Source: Chitinophaga pendula
GTDB lineage: Bacteria > Bacteroidota > Bacteroidia > Chitinophagales > Chitinophagaceae
DNA: 64,000 nt
Direction: 5' to 3'
Assembly (NCBI RefSeq): GCF_020386615.1
Contig: NZ_CP077769.1
Location: forward strand, 4,030,001-4,094,000
The position numbers and the translations under genes are program-made. Shown here in pieces: positions 1 to 9,574 of this stretch (position 1 is its first letter; every line of letters starts with the position of its first letter). The notes beneath the pieces were generated by a model. It saw only the letters and a program-made list of their open reading frames with translations, had not been told where the DNA came from and did not search any database.

Positions 1-2218
1 CGTTGTCGACCACATCTATCTGTGTTTGGCCTGCATTTGCATCATTTACTACTCGTCCCTGTTCCCAGGCAAAGCCCGCTATACCTGGGTAAGGATTACC
101 AGCGGAAGGCCTTAGCGGGTCGGTACCTGGCCGATAGGGTGATGGTGGGTTGCCATCGGTACGCAGGTCGATCGCGCCGAAGGTGCGTCCGTTATTATAA
201 TAAGCGTAACCCAGCCATGCCAATGGTATACGACCGGTAAAGAGCCCAGCGCCTCCCCGCAACACCCATCGCTGATCACCTGTCAGGTCTGCACGAAAGC
301 CCAACCGGGGTGATATTTGAGGTCTGTCGAGATAGTTTTGTGAGATCATTCGCAACGGTGTATAGGTATAAGTAGTCCCAAAATCTGCATCTGTGACAGC
401 ATTAGCAGCTCTTTCGCTCAACACCTGTTTATCCGGTACGTGTGTATAGTCTATACGCAGGCCGGGTGTAATGCGAAAGCGCTCTGAGATACGGATCTCA
501 TCCTGCACGTATACGCTCAGGAAATTGATGCGGAAACGTGCAGCAGGGTGGTTGAACAGGTATACCCTGCTATTATTGGTATAGTTGAAATTACCTTGTA
601 CCCGTTGAGGTTTGTTTACCAGAAAATCTTCTATGCGCTGATAGGTAACTCTGCCGTTCCATCCATTCACAAAGCCGTAGTCGATATTATAGAATTCGTT
701 GTGGGTACCGAAGCTCAATGTATGTTTGCCTAGGCTCAGCGTCATATTATCCGTAAGTTCGAACGTGCGTTGTTTAAGGTTGAATATGGATGCTTCCCGG
801 TCCGTACCAAAGAAAATGGTAGATCCCGGTGTTCTACCCACGATCTGTACCTGAGGGAAAGCCGGATCGCTTTGTGGTGTACGATAATCATGAATATGGG
901 TATAACCCAGCATGAGGCTGTTGGTGAACCGGTTACTGAACCGCGTCTTAAGTTCGGCCACCGTAGATGACTGATTGTTCATTTGCCGATAAGCGATGCT
1001 GCCGAAGCGGAAACTGAATTGATCGCGTTCGAGGTGTAATGCACTGGAGCGGATCGTATTATTACGAAGTACCAGCTGGTTGCGGTCATTTATATTCCAA
1101 TCGAGGCGGTTAAAGAATTTCTCACTCTTCGCAGTTGCATTGTACAGGCCATCGGTACCCGGGTCGAAGTTGTACCTGTTGATGGTATGATTGCGGATTG
1201 CATCAGCATCTGCTTTACTGAGTATACCCGACGCTGCGATACTTCCGGCTACTTGCTGTGCGGGGTCCTGTCTCCGTGTTACTTCTGCATTCGTAAAGAA
1301 GAACAATTTGTTTTTGACCAGCGGGAGACCGACGCGGAAACCTGTTTGTATCTCATGAAAGGAAGCTGGCATCTTTTTTTGCTTTTCTGTGCCGGTCCGA
1401 TCTGGTCCTATCATGGAAGCATTCCTTCCATATGCATATACAGATCCATGTATTTCATTTGTGCCGGAGCGCGTCACGGCATTGATACTTCCTCCGGTGA
1501 AATTACCAATCTTCACGTCATATGGAGCCAGGTATACCTGCATGTCTTCGATGGCATCCAGGGAGATCGGATTGGTACGGGTAGAACTACCCGGCATATT
1601 AGAAGTGCCTGTTTGTCCGCCGGTAGAAGGACTAAAGCCGATAGCATCGTTGTTGACAGCACCGTCTATTGTTACGTTATTATAGCGAAAGTTGGTACCG
1701 GCAAAGCTATTGTCCCGGGAGCCCTGTGGTACGGTGCGTGTGATGTCTGTAATGCTGCGGGAGATGGTGGGCACCTGTTGTATTTGCTGCTGGCTGATGC
1801 TTTTTCCGGTACCGTAGGTATTTATTTTAGTTGTTTTGGTACCCTTTACCACCAGCTCCTGCAGTAGCTTGCTACTCTCGGTCAGGCTCAGGTTCAGTGT
1901 AAGCGCTTCTCCCAAGGAGACCTTAGGGATGTTTCTTACTTCAGGATTCATGCCCATGAACTTTGCTTCTACTATATAAGGACCTCCTATACGCAATCCA
2001 GTGAGCAGGAATCGACCATCTGGCAGTGCGGCTACGCCATATCTGGTGCCGGAAGGTTGGTGTAAAGCGGTTACAATAGCACCCGGCAATGGTTGTCCAG
2101 AAGCATCGGTCACCCGTCCTTGCAGGCTGCTGCTGGTTTCCTGCGCCATTACTGGTACTACAGCGTTGATAAGCAAGTTAAAAACAAGAAGGACAATAGG
2201 TATTAAATATGCTCGCAT
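1..2218 (-). CDS. Oar-like TonB-dependent receptor, C-terminus cut by window edge
   Basis: An outer-membrane TonB-dependent receptor. The ATG at 2216-2218 opens a signal peptide ending near AQE, then a carboxypeptidase-regulatory-like beta-sandwich (starting LQGRVTDASGQPLPGA). A plug-like region follows with TIDGAVNNDAIG and NFTGGSINAVTRSGTN, the latter being typical of Oar/OmpA-related receptors. The rest is barrel sequence with aromatic-rich strands. The frame stays open to base 2, so the C-terminal barrel is missing because of the window edge, not because of mutation. It starts 11 bases after the last fasciclin lipoprotein gene and is probably the distal gene of that operon. The substrate is unknown. 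Oar-like receptors in other bacteria are linked to surface adhesion and protein secretion as well as uptake. Confidence 0.85.
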   Translation of the reverse strand, partial: MRAYLIPIVLLVFNLLINAVVPVMAQETSSSLQGRVTDASGQPLPGAIVTALHQPSGTRYGVAALPDGRFLLTGLRIGGPYIVEAKFMGMNPEVRNIPKVSLGEALTLNLSLTESSKLLQELVVKGTKTTKINTYGTGKSISQQQIQQVPTISRSITDITRTVPQGSRDNSFAGTNFRYNNVTIDGAVNNDAIGFSPSTGGQTGTSNMPGSSTRTNPISLDAIEDMQVYLAPYDVKIGNFTGGSINAVTRSGTNEIHGSVYAYGRNASMIGPDRTGTEKQKKMPASFHEIQTGFRVGLPLVKNKLFFFTNAEVTRRQDPAQQVAGSIAASGILSKADADAIRNHTINRYNFDPGTDGLYNATAKSEKFFNRLDWNINDRNQLVLRNNTIRSSALHLERDQFSFRFGSIAYRQMNNQSSTVAELKTRFSNRFTNSLMLGYTHIHDYRTPQSDPAFPQVQIVGRTPGSTIFFGTDREASIFNLKQRTFELTDNMTLSLGKHTLSFGTHNEFYNIDYGFVNGWNGRVTYQRIEDFLVNKPQRVQGNFNYTNNSRVYLFNHPAARFRINFLSVYVQDEIRISERFRITPGLRIDYTHVPDKQVLSERAANAVTDADFGTTYTYTPLRMISQNYLDRPQISPRLGFRADLTGDQRWVLRGGAGLFTGRIPLAWLGYAYYNNGRTFGAIDLRTDGNPPSPYRPGTDPLRPSAGNPYPGIAGFAWEQGRVVNDANAGQTQIDVVDN

Positions 2219-2229
2219 CGTAATAAGTG

Positions 2230-3228
2230 TTAAGGAAGAATGATCTGGTCGATGATATGTATGACGCCATTAACACCACCAATATTAGGTTGCTTTATGC
2301 GTGGTGCTATCAGATTGCCGGTGGTCCGGAATTTGCGTGCACCTTTTTCCAGAATGTAGCTGGGTCTTGCACCCGGTCTTACCAGGTTGGGAACGGCCTG
2401 CTCAGGTCCGATATGGATACCGATAACGAGGCCTCCTATCATATCTGGCAGGAATCGTTTTCCCCCAATTAGCAGCCTTGATAACACACTTTTTTGCATG
2501 TCGGATTCCAATGCATCAAAATCTGCCTCCTCCGGAAACCCGTTGGCTGCAAAAGCTATATTGTCAGGTGCGAAAAGCGTCATTCCACGTCCCAACACGA
2601 ATTGCCAAGTATCTTGATAGTCAGGGTCTGCCAGCAATGTTTCCATTTCCGGAAATTTTTTCAGGCAATGTGCCAACATGGACAAATCCGAACGGCTGCG
2701 GATCAGTTCCAGTAACGTACGATCAGGTACATGGCAAACACCTTTTATTTTATGCAGTACACCATCTCCTATTGCTACATTTGCCACTGCTACCGGCATG
2801 CCATCGATAAAGAGACCTTCGTAGTTTCTGCAAACCCGTGGCTTTGCAGTAGCGTGAAGAGAGGTGAGATCGATCGAAAAGAAGCCGATCATTGTTTCTC
2901 CGTTGATACGACCTGGTAGTATATGATATCGCAGGATGGCAGACAGTCTGGCTGGTTCCGTATTCCGTATGGCATTCAGATCCAAACCGGCAGCTTCGAA
3001 GGCAGAATCTATCGGTGCGAATACGGAGAACGGGCCTCCATTGAGTATGACAGCATCTTTATCGAGTCCGGACCGATAAAAAGCCTCTTTGAAAAGTGTA
3101 AGTTGCTTGTCGTTGTTAATGTACGCTACCAAAGTTGGCAGAGGACTGCTGGCAGGTGCCGCTTCTTCTTTTGTACAGCCTGTCATCATACAAATCAACA
3201 TCACACAACCCAATATGATCTTTTTCAT
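2230..3228 (-). CDS. Fasciclin (FAS1) domain lipoprotein, two repeats (fourth in array)
   Basis: A 332-residue predicted lipoprotein with the lipobox MTGC and Cys18 as lipidated residue. The residues after it (TKEEA) resemble the K-(D/E)-(D/E) surface-export signal of Bacteroidota lipoproteins. Two FAS1 domains are visible: about 30-165 (FSVFAPIDSAFEAAG, YHILPGRI) and about 170-332 (MTLFAPDNIAFAANG, ending NGVIHIIDQIILP). FAS1 domains usually mediate adhesion to proteins or polysaccharides. I use the ATG at 3226-3228; a TTG nine bases upstream is less likely. The start lies 5 bases after the preceding gene's stop, which suggests translational coupling. The ligand is unknown. Confidence 0.88.
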   Translation of the reverse strand: MKKIILGCVMLICMMTGCTKEEAAPASSPLPTLVAYINNDKQLTLFKEAFYRSGLDKDAVILNGGPFSVFAPIDSAFEAAGLDLNAIRNTEPARLSAILRYHILPGRINGETMIGFFSIDLTSLHATAKPRVCRNYEGLFIDGMPVAVANVAIGDGVLHKIKGVCHVPDRTLLELIRSRSDLSMLAHCLKKFPEMETLLADPDYQDTWQFVLGRGMTLFAPDNIAFAANGFPEEADFDALESDMQKSVLSRLLIGGKRFLPDMIGGLVIGIHIGPEQAVPNLVRPGARPSYILEKGARKFRTTGNLIAPRIKQPNIGGVNGVIHIIDQIILP

Positions 3229-3233
3229 GTGTT

Positions 3234-4238
3234 TCAAGGAATTAATATGCTGGTGATTTTATGTAATACTCCATTTTCACACGGAATGTTAGCGTAATTA
3301 GGATCAGCGCCATAGTTGGGATATTTAGCGATCTGTGCGACATTACTATTATGCTTACCACGGAACGTAATATTATTAAAGATGGCCTGGTTGCCACTTA
3401 TACTCACCCTCGAGCCATCACGCATAGTGATAGTACCATTGTTGGCTGCTGCCATGCGATATAAGCTGCCGGTAAAGAGCCTTCCTTCTGCCAGATGGTA
3501 TCGCAGTACTGCTTTCAGTCTCTCCGGGTCTGCGCTGAGTATCTTGTCCAGGGAAGACAGATCCAGGCCTTCCAGCTGGCTGGCCGACCAGATGAAAGCC
3601 GTATTTACAGGAGCCAGTACGGTCCAAGTTTTCCGGGCGTCAGCCAGAGAGTCTGTAAGGCCTGCACGTTGTAAGGCGGCAGCAAACAGTACAACGGTAG
3701 AATCATTATGTATGGCATGCATTACGGTAGGTTCGTTCTCTACATTGATATTTTCGCCAAGCACTTGTAAAAATCCATTGCCGGCCGGATTATCTACTGC
3801 CAGCAATTCTACTCCATTCACGGTCGTGACCGTATCGTTTCCCCGCATAAAACGTGTAATGTATATATTGGAGGCGGCTGTTGTAAGCATAGCGCGGTTC
3901 TCTGTCAAAGGAAGCTGGCGGAAGGCAGGCGCACCAGGTATGATCAAGTATTGCATCCAACGTCGTTTTTCGGCATAGGACAACCAATACCAACTGATGA
4001 TAGCTTGATTTGGAATAGCCATGAATGTTACCGGTCGCTCTGCCTGTAAGGTATCGCCCATTCTTGCTTCCTGTACGATCTGATATATATTTCCCAGGCT
4101 AAAATTATCTTTCAGCAGGAATAATATCCTATTCCCATATCCTGTTGGCTGTGCTGGCGTATCAGGCATTTTACTACATGCATTGAATAATGCAACAGTT
4201 AGTGCAAGAACAATTAAAAAGAAATATTTTGATTTCAT
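3234..4238 (-). CDS. Fasciclin (FAS1) domain lipoprotein, two repeats (third in array)
   Basis: A 334-residue predicted lipoprotein (lipobox LFNAC, Cys21). The C-terminal FAS1 domain is clear, at about 175-334: WTVLAPVNTAFIWS, LRYHLAEGRLF, and the closing NGVLHKITSILIP. The N-terminal FAS1 copy, about 35-170, is degenerate. It keeps the helix-strand layout but has VTFMAIPNQAII in place of the usual phase-one motif. It sits 8 bases after the preceding FAS1 gene and 5 bases before the next start, so it is part of one transcript. It is probably a cell-surface adhesion or glycan-binding partner of the operon's TonB receptors, which is inferred from context only. Confidence 0.87.
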   Translation of the reverse strand: MKSKYFFLIVLALTVALFNACSKMPDTPAQPTGYGNRILFLLKDNFSLGNIYQIVQEARMGDTLQAERPVTFMAIPNQAIISWYWLSYAEKRRWMQYLIIPGAPAFRQLPLTENRAMLTTAASNIYITRFMRGNDTVTTVNGVELLAVDNPAGNGFLQVLGENINVENEPTVMHAIHNDSTVVLFAAALQRAGLTDSLADARKTWTVLAPVNTAFIWSASQLEGLDLSSLDKILSADPERLKAVLRYHLAEGRLFTGSLYRMAAANNGTITMRDGSRVSISGNQAIFNNITFRGKHNSNVAQIAKYPNYGADPNYANIPCENGVLHKITSILIP

Positions 4239-4246
4239 ATAACGGC

Positions 4247-5476
4247 TTATCTCGGTGTATAAAAAAGCTGGTCGGTAAAGTAGATGTTCCCATTGTCGGT
4301 AATGCTACCGTCACCAGGGTATTTTTGCACGAGGGCCTTTGCAGCCGGGTCGTTCTTCCACTGTGCGAATGCCTGGTTATTCTGCCAGGAAAACACCGGG
4401 CGAAAGGGGAATTTCAGCTGGGTTTGCGCGCCCCATCCATTCACGTCCCGGTTATAATCATTATACCATTTGTTATTCAACAGAGGTTGTTGCATATCGT
4501 GGTAAAAGAAGGGCGAAAAAAGGCCACCGAGAAACAAATGCATACGTACTATCGAGTCCAGTGAAGAATGAAACACCAGGTAAGCCCCTGCTTCCCAATC
4601 GGCATCTATTCTGAGTGGATTTTTATTCGCCAGGTCACGGAGGTCATTTTCTGAATGCAAGCCAGCTGCTTCGAAGGCCTTATTTGTCGGTGCTATTACG
4701 GTAGGAAGTCCTCCTGTGAAGTCACCAATGGAACGATCAATATTCCTTGAAAGCATCCAACTATCCGAACTTGCTTCTTCGTAATACATATCCCATTGCA
4801 AGATTGCATCCTGTCTTATGCTATCTGCAATCTTCAGCGCGGACCTAAAAAGGCTGAAATCAGGATTGTTATCCAATATCTCTATCAGGTTCCTCTTGGG
4901 TACCGGTTGCAATATTCTATCAATCGGATAGATATAGCCATTTGAAGTGACAATGTTCTTTGTAAGATCGCCCGTCTCCACATCGTTGATGAACAATTTA
5001 TTTTGTCCGGAGACATAAAGCAGCGGCGCTATTATGCGGTTACCGGTGCCTGGCTTGTAAATGGTATCTTGTCGCAGGGTTTCGACAATTGCAGTCAAGG
5101 TCTTGCTAATAATACCCTGCGGAGTCATCGCAACTGGTACAATATGATAGTTTACCATTCGAGCTAATTCAGCAAGCGCCATGCTATTAATACGTGCTTC
5201 CGTATATCCCGCCGCCTGCATGGCTTCATTAGTCGGCGCAAAGATCGTCGCACCTTTATTAGGGGGTAGTTTACCGTTGGTTCCTACCCTGATGAATGCT
5301 TTGTTATAGAGTGATAATTCACTTCTGCCCGCCAATGTTTTAACTATTTCTTCTGTTGTGACCGGTTTTGTATGGCTAACAAGCAGGTCTGAATCTGATG
5401 GTTTCAAACAGGCGCCGGTCATCGCTACAATAGCAGCTAAGACGATGAGGACTCGTTTATATGATGTGCGTTTCAT
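4247..5476 (-). CDS. Fasciclin (FAS1) domain lipoprotein, two repeats (second in array)
   Basis: A 409-residue predicted lipoprotein (lipobox MTGAC, Cys23) and the longest of the four FAS1 proteins. FAS1 domain one spans about 40-190 (ATIFAPTNEAMQAAGYTE, VNYHIVPVAMT, ending NGYIYPIDRILQP). Domain two spans about 195-409 (PTVIAPTNKAFEAAGLHS, ending NGNIYFTDQLFYTP). Domain two carries a long insertion rich in Trp, Asn and Tyr between its conserved motifs. FAS1 loop insertions of this kind can form ligand-specific surfaces, but that is not established here. It lies 20 bases downstream of the preceding FAS1 gene, on the same strand. Confidence 0.87.
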   Translation of the reverse strand: MKRTSYKRVLIVLAAIVAMTGACLKPSDSDLLVSHTKPVTTEEIVKTLAGRSELSLYNKAFIRVGTNGKLPPNKGATIFAPTNEAMQAAGYTEARINSMALAELARMVNYHIVPVAMTPQGIISKTLTAIVETLRQDTIYKPGTGNRIIAPLLYVSGQNKLFINDVETGDLTKNIVTSNGYIYPIDRILQPVPKRNLIEILDNNPDFSLFRSALKIADSIRQDAILQWDMYYEEASSDSWMLSRNIDRSIGDFTGGLPTVIAPTNKAFEAAGLHSENDLRDLANKNPLRIDADWEAGAYLVFHSSLDSIVRMHLFLGGLFSPFFYHDMQQPLLNNKWYNDYNRDVNGWGAQTQLKFPFRPVFSWQNNQAFAQWKNDPAAKALVQKYPGDGSITDNGNIYFTDQLFYTPR

Positions 5477-5496
5477 TTCAGAATAATCAATGATAA

Positions 5497-6537
5497 TTAG
5501 CGAATAAGTGCTTTTTCCGGGACTACCATAGGTCTGTCAATGCGATGTACTACACCGTTTAGTGCCAGCAAATCGCTTACTCCGGTGAACAATTGGGCAT
5601 ATCCATTGCCGTATTGTAAGTCGTACGGATAACCTTCCTGAAAACGTTTGTGTCTCACCATCAGCCCCCCGCCATCAAGAAAGAACAATACGTCTTCCTG
5701 CACAATAACCCCTGGAAAAAAAGTCCCATCTTTACCAGGATAGGCATCCTGTATATCAGAAAGAAAGAACATGCTGTCTTTCAGGATATAACAGCTGAAC
5801 AAGAAGCGCTGGTGTGTTTCCGGCCCGATATGCTCCATGGCTGCCTCATCAAATCCGAATGCATTCATTTGCGTATTGGATAATGCCAGTATGGTGACAG
5901 GCCCGGGGCCTGCCAGTTGATCCAGCAAACCAAATTTTTTCAACGCGGCTGTGAACTGGCTATATTCCGGCCGGGTCATTATTATATCCTTGACGGTAGG
6001 TTTCGGTAAGCTCAACGGTTTGTTCAGTACATGCATATGCCCATTTCCTGCCGGGAGGTCTGGTTTATCCACGTTTACACCGTTGATGTGCAGGTATACC
6101 TTTCCTGGCTCAACATTATAAATGGCTTGCCCCGGCAATGGTGTAGATGTATAGACAGCCCTTCCTTCCAAGGTATTCATTCTGAATACCAGTGTTTGCG
6201 GTATGTCTATACCTTTGATCTTACCACGGAGGATATGGTACAATACCCAGTTTTTTAAGGTAGCAGCTGGCATACGCTCCAGGCTATCCGATGAAATACC
6301 TGCGCGCTCAAAAGCGCTGTTATCAGGGATCAGCCAGGTATAAGGTGTTTCGCCGGTAGTGAGAGAATCCAGTCCTGCTTTTTTTATTGCATTCCTGAAC
6401 AGGCTAAAGGCGTAGTTATTACCAAGCAATATGCTGATTGACCGGGCTTCTTTCTGTGCTGCAGGAGAGGGTGCATCCTTTTTTATACATGCTGACAACC
6501 ATAGCAGCAGCATTGAGATATAGATAATCTTTTTCAT
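5497..6537 (-). CDS. Fasciclin (FAS1) domain lipoprotein, two repeats (first in array)
   Basis: A 346-residue predicted lipoprotein (lipobox WLSAC, Cys17) starting with a short positively charged signal MKKII. FAS1 one lies at about 30-180 (YTWLIPDNSAFERAGISS, VLYHILRGKI, ending NGHMHVLNKPLSLP). FAS1 two lies at about 183-346 (VTILALSNTQMNAFGF, ending NGVVHRIDRPMVVP). It is the first of four consecutive FAS1 genes and starts 3 bases after the upstream lipoprotein gene. The four proteins have the same architecture but are clearly divergent in sequence. That points to old duplications or separate binding specificities, not a recent tandem amplification. Confidence 0.87.
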   Translation of the reverse strand: MKKIIYISMLLLWLSACIKKDAPSPAAQKEARSISILLGNNYAFSLFRNAIKKAGLDSLTTGETPYTWLIPDNSAFERAGISSDSLERMPAATLKNWVLYHILRGKIKGIDIPQTLVFRMNTLEGRAVYTSTPLPGQAIYNVEPGKVYLHINGVNVDKPDLPAGNGHMHVLNKPLSLPKPTVKDIIMTRPEYSQFTAALKKFGLLDQLAGPGPVTILALSNTQMNAFGFDEAAMEHIGPETHQRFLFSCYILKDSMFFLSDIQDAYPGKDGTFFPGVIVQEDVLFFLDGGGLMVRHKRFQEGYPYDLQYGNGYAQLFTGVSDLLALNGVVHRIDRPMVVPEKALIR

Positions 6538-6540
6538 TTT

Positions 6541-7773
6541 TTATTTTTGAGGTACCTCATTAAATCCGCGCTGTATCTGCATGAGATATACCCGGTCGTA
6601 TACTATCTCCATTATATTGATTGTTCCATAAATGTGATAGTCATTGTTAGCGTTTACGATCAGGTGTAGATTAGGTGTATAATACTTTGCCAATGTACCT
6701 GCAATTTTCAGGCTATTGAAGGTGCGGGGATTGGCGGAGCTATAGGTACTAAATTTTACGGCAGGGTTATCGATATCCTGATACCGGAATACATAACAGG
6801 GTAAGCCCCCACCGGGGTATCCGTCCAGCCGCCCCGCAGCGCCAACTACTTTATCTGAAGCATAACTTCGTAATGTATCATCGACAAAAAAATCAGACCT
6901 TGGAGGGATAGGCAGGGCAAGGTAGTCGATGTCCGTATCCATTCTTTTCTGCAAAGTGGTATGATAAATAGGAGGCGTCCCTACCGGAATTGTGACGTCA
7001 TTTGGCAGGTAGGTCGAATAGGTAATAATCGGCTTTTCGGGAAGCATTGCCCCCATTCCAATCTGTGTAAAGGATGGTTTCTCTCCTGATAGGTTTACGA
7101 ATCCGACATAGAGTTTTGCAGGATCAAAAGCTTGATGGATAAATTGTTCTTTGCGTACGTACAGTCCGAATAGTTTTTTCTCCACGTCGCGGGCGAGGGC
7201 TTCAATAGTGTATACCTCTCCGGCTGAAAGATCGATGGTAGTGTCGATCAGTATATTGCCACGAATAGTGGCAGACAAGTCTTTAAAATTTACATTGTTC
7301 CTCGGGCGGAATACAAATACAAGACGATGTCTGCCAGAAGGTACCTGTGCCCATGCGGAGAGATCGAACCCATTGATGGCGGGTGCTGTCAGCACATGCG
7401 CGTTTCCCGGGTATTCATAATTCACTGGTCCCAGTAGGGATTCGCTTCCTCTGCCATCCTGGATAAGACTGTTGAAACTACTATTAGCAGCATTAATAGG
7501 ATATGACAAGCTAAAAAGTTGCCGTGTTGCCATAAAATCTCCTACCACTTTTGCATTTACCGGCAAACCATCGGCATCTGTTTCGGGATCCATCAAAAAT
7601 GTAATAAAGGGTACAACTCCGCCCGTATGTAGTGCATCTGCTGCATAAGGTATGCTATTGAATACACGTATGTAAGCAGGATTTCCCAATAGTGGTGCTT
7701 CTTCATATTTCTTGCATCCACTCAGTATGATAAACCCCGCCAGTATAAAAAAACAAACTCTATACATGATCAT
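6541..7773 (-). CDS. Surface lipoprotein, DUF4397-like (tentative)
   Basis: A 410-residue predicted lipoprotein with lipobox ILSGC and Cys20. The segment after the signal begins AYIRVFNSIPYAAD, which resembles the opening strand of DUF4397-type beta-sandwich domains. The rest is rich in beta-strand-forming residues with no catalytic motif I recognise. The start codon overlaps the stop of the upstream gene in a TAATG arrangement (bases 7771-7775), a strong sign of coupled translation. It sits between the large 598-residue lipoprotein and the FAS1 array. A role as an accessory surface protein of the TonB receptor complex is inferred from position alone. Confidence 0.7.
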   Translation of the reverse strand: MIMYRVCFFILAGFIILSGCKKYEEAPLLGNPAYIRVFNSIPYAADALHTGGVVPFITFLMDPETDADGLPVNAKVVGDFMATRQLFSLSYPINAANSSFNSLIQDGRGSESLLGPVNYEYPGNAHVLTAPAINGFDLSAWAQVPSGRHRLVFVFRPRNNVNFKDLSATIRGNILIDTTIDLSAGEVYTIEALARDVEKKLFGLYVRKEQFIHQAFDPAKLYVGFVNLSGEKPSFTQIGMGAMLPEKPIITYSTYLPNDVTIPVGTPPIYHTTLQKRMDTDIDYLALPIPPRSDFFVDDTLRSYASDKVVGAAGRLDGYPGGGLPCYVFRYQDIDNPAVKFSTYSSANPRTFNSLKIAGTLAKYYTPNLHLIVNANNDYHIYGTINIMEIVYDRVYLMQIQRGFNEVPQK

Positions 7774-9569
7774 TAGTTGTTGTGTTTGATGATGATGATA
7801 CGTGCTTTTTCTTGCTGTGTGCCAGCACGATAGGTCCTTCCTACCAGCGCCACGCTATACACCCCATTTTCCATTATGGGCGCTGTGTTTTCCAAATACA
7901 TCCGGGGGTTGGCAGTATATGCCCGTCGCACCTGCAGAGGCACCACCTGGGGTAATAATTCACCGGGTACACCAACTGGCGATAGCGAGGAACGATATAC
8001 GCGTATCTGATCAGGTACTAATCTGGCTCCCGGCACTACCGGATAGAAAAAATTGGTTGCAGAAAAACTGGCAAACTTTACTCCCAGGTACAGTATGTAA
8101 GGGTTTTTCTCAGGTAGCAAGCCTGATGCCAGGTTGACGGTTGCTCCATAGATTGAAGTCTCAGGCTGATGGTTTGGAAGCATGTTATGATCCCCCATAA
8201 ACGTTGCATACGGCAGATCAGGGCTGAGGTTCAGGAATCTCGATTGCGATACATATGGGATGGTAGCCAATCTGCCTAGACCATTGGTACCGTCATCCGG
8301 TCCAGGACGAGAGTTGTCCGGGTTTGGCAGGTACTCATCCATATAGATGGAGCCGGTCATATCGTTTGCAGCAAATAACAAACCGGTGGTCCCATCTGGC
8401 TTTTCATGTACCCAGATCGTATGGTTATCATAAGGATATAATTTGATAGTAGCAGCAGCCAATACCCGTCCCTTATCATCGGAAGCCTCCACATGATGCT
8501 CCCCTTGTACAAAAATTCGATAATCTGCTAGTATGGGTTTTCCGGTAAATTGGCTACCTACGTATGGTAATTCACTTCCTAATTCAGTACCGTCTACTTT
8601 CACATGTATACTCTTACCAGGCAGTGCGTTTACTGCGTGCATACGGGCATAGGAGTAGTTGACGCCAGGATCATATTCTGTGACAACCCGATAACTGTTT
8701 AAACGGAATGATACGGGATTAAAGCGAGAGCAATCCCAATATCCTTGGTAGGCGTCTGTCACTATGATACAGTAAACACCACCGGGTTTGAACGTGCGTA
8801 ACTTTGGAGAGATGCCTTGTTGTGGTTGTATTACGCCAGGCGCACAGCCGTCGTAAAGCGGCACCATGGGATATTCGGCCAGTTGCTTTTCAAAATCCGG
8901 CGAAGTGCCACCTCCTGAAAACAATTTAAACTGATAAGCACCGTAAGGAATTTCTATGTATTCGGAATTTGTTCCGGCTGCGATGCCTGTCAGTGCATTG
9001 TGTACCAAACTACCATCAGCATATGTAAGGGTCATTGGCCTTCCTAATCCGAAAGGATCGTTCGCCTGCCCCAGGTGAATGATACGTAACCGGAAATGGT
9101 CCGGGCTGGCCGGTGGTGTATTCTGCCGGGGAAGTATACGCAGGGCACCATCACTGGTTACATAAAAGTCTATTGGTTTCGAATAGCTATGTTCTAGTAC
9201 GGTATCCAACAAGTCTTTAAAAGCTGTTTTCAGCTGCACACGCGCCCGGCCGTTTTTATCAAGCAGCGACATGGGTATAACGAATGGGCTACCATTTTCC
9301 GAGGTGGACCAGGCGCCTTTCGGAAACAGAGAAAGACCTATAGGCGTTCCTCCCTGAGATCCGAATGATGTTAATGGTACGTTATTGACCATTACATTCA
9401 GCGGGCTTGCTATATAAAAATTAAATAGGCGGATAGAAGATTGCGATCGGATGGAAACATCTGGTCTGAAGTCATCCATATCTTTTTTTTCCTTCAGGCA
9501 ACTGCTTAGCAATAATATACAAGCTGCCATTAAAAGGTTGCGTTTCCGGATGATAATACATTGATACAT
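7773..9569 (-). CDS. Large surface lipoprotein, DUF4397-like repeats (tentative)
   Basis: A 598-residue predicted lipoprotein. The signal peptide begins MYQCIIIRKR and the lipobox is LLSSC with Cys24, followed by a charged KEKKDMDD stretch that fits surface-lipoprotein export. Two or more segments start like DUF4397 domains: SIRLFNFYIASPLNVMVNN at about residue 45 and ARMHAVNALPGKSIHVKVDG at about residue 310. The architecture looks like a chain of beta-sandwich domains. It is the first gene after the STN-type receptor (gap 5 bases), the place a SusD usually occupies, but it has no SusD/TPR signature. It may therefore replace SusD as the substrate-capturing lid, which is an inference. Confidence 0.7.
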   Translation of the reverse strand: MYQCIIIRKRNLLMAACILLLSSCLKEKKDMDDFRPDVSIRSQSSIRLFNFYIASPLNVMVNNVPLTSFGSQGGTPIGLSLFPKGAWSTSENGSPFVIPMSLLDKNGRARVQLKTAFKDLLDTVLEHSYSKPIDFYVTSDGALRILPRQNTPPASPDHFRLRIIHLGQANDPFGLGRPMTLTYADGSLVHNALTGIAAGTNSEYIEIPYGAYQFKLFSGGGTSPDFEKQLAEYPMVPLYDGCAPGVIQPQQGISPKLRTFKPGGVYCIIVTDAYQGYWDCSRFNPVSFRLNSYRVVTEYDPGVNYSYARMHAVNALPGKSIHVKVDGTELGSELPYVGSQFTGKPILADYRIFVQGEHHVEASDDKGRVLAAATIKLYPYDNHTIWVHEKPDGTTGLLFAANDMTGSIYMDEYLPNPDNSRPGPDDGTNGLGRLATIPYVSQSRFLNLSPDLPYATFMGDHNMLPNHQPETSIYGATVNLASGLLPEKNPYILYLGVKFASFSATNFFYPVVPGARLVPDQIRVYRSSLSPVGVPGELLPQVVPLQVRRAYTANPRMYLENTAPIMENGVYSVALVGRTYRAGTQQEKARIIIIKHNN

Positions 9570-9574
9570 GACGG

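Noticed and set aside
1187..1867. A 226-codon plus-strand ORF
   Set aside because: It lies wholly inside the Oar-like receptor gene on the opposite strand and has no recognisable domain or start signal.
3316..3978. A 220-codon plus-strand ORF
   Set aside because: Antisense to a FAS1 lipoprotein gene with clear motifs; its protein has low-complexity Ser/Thr content typical of shadow frames.
2230..5476. Recent tandem duplication of the FAS1 genes
   Set aside because: The proteins share architecture but not close sequence, so a recent duplication or assembly artefact is unlikely.
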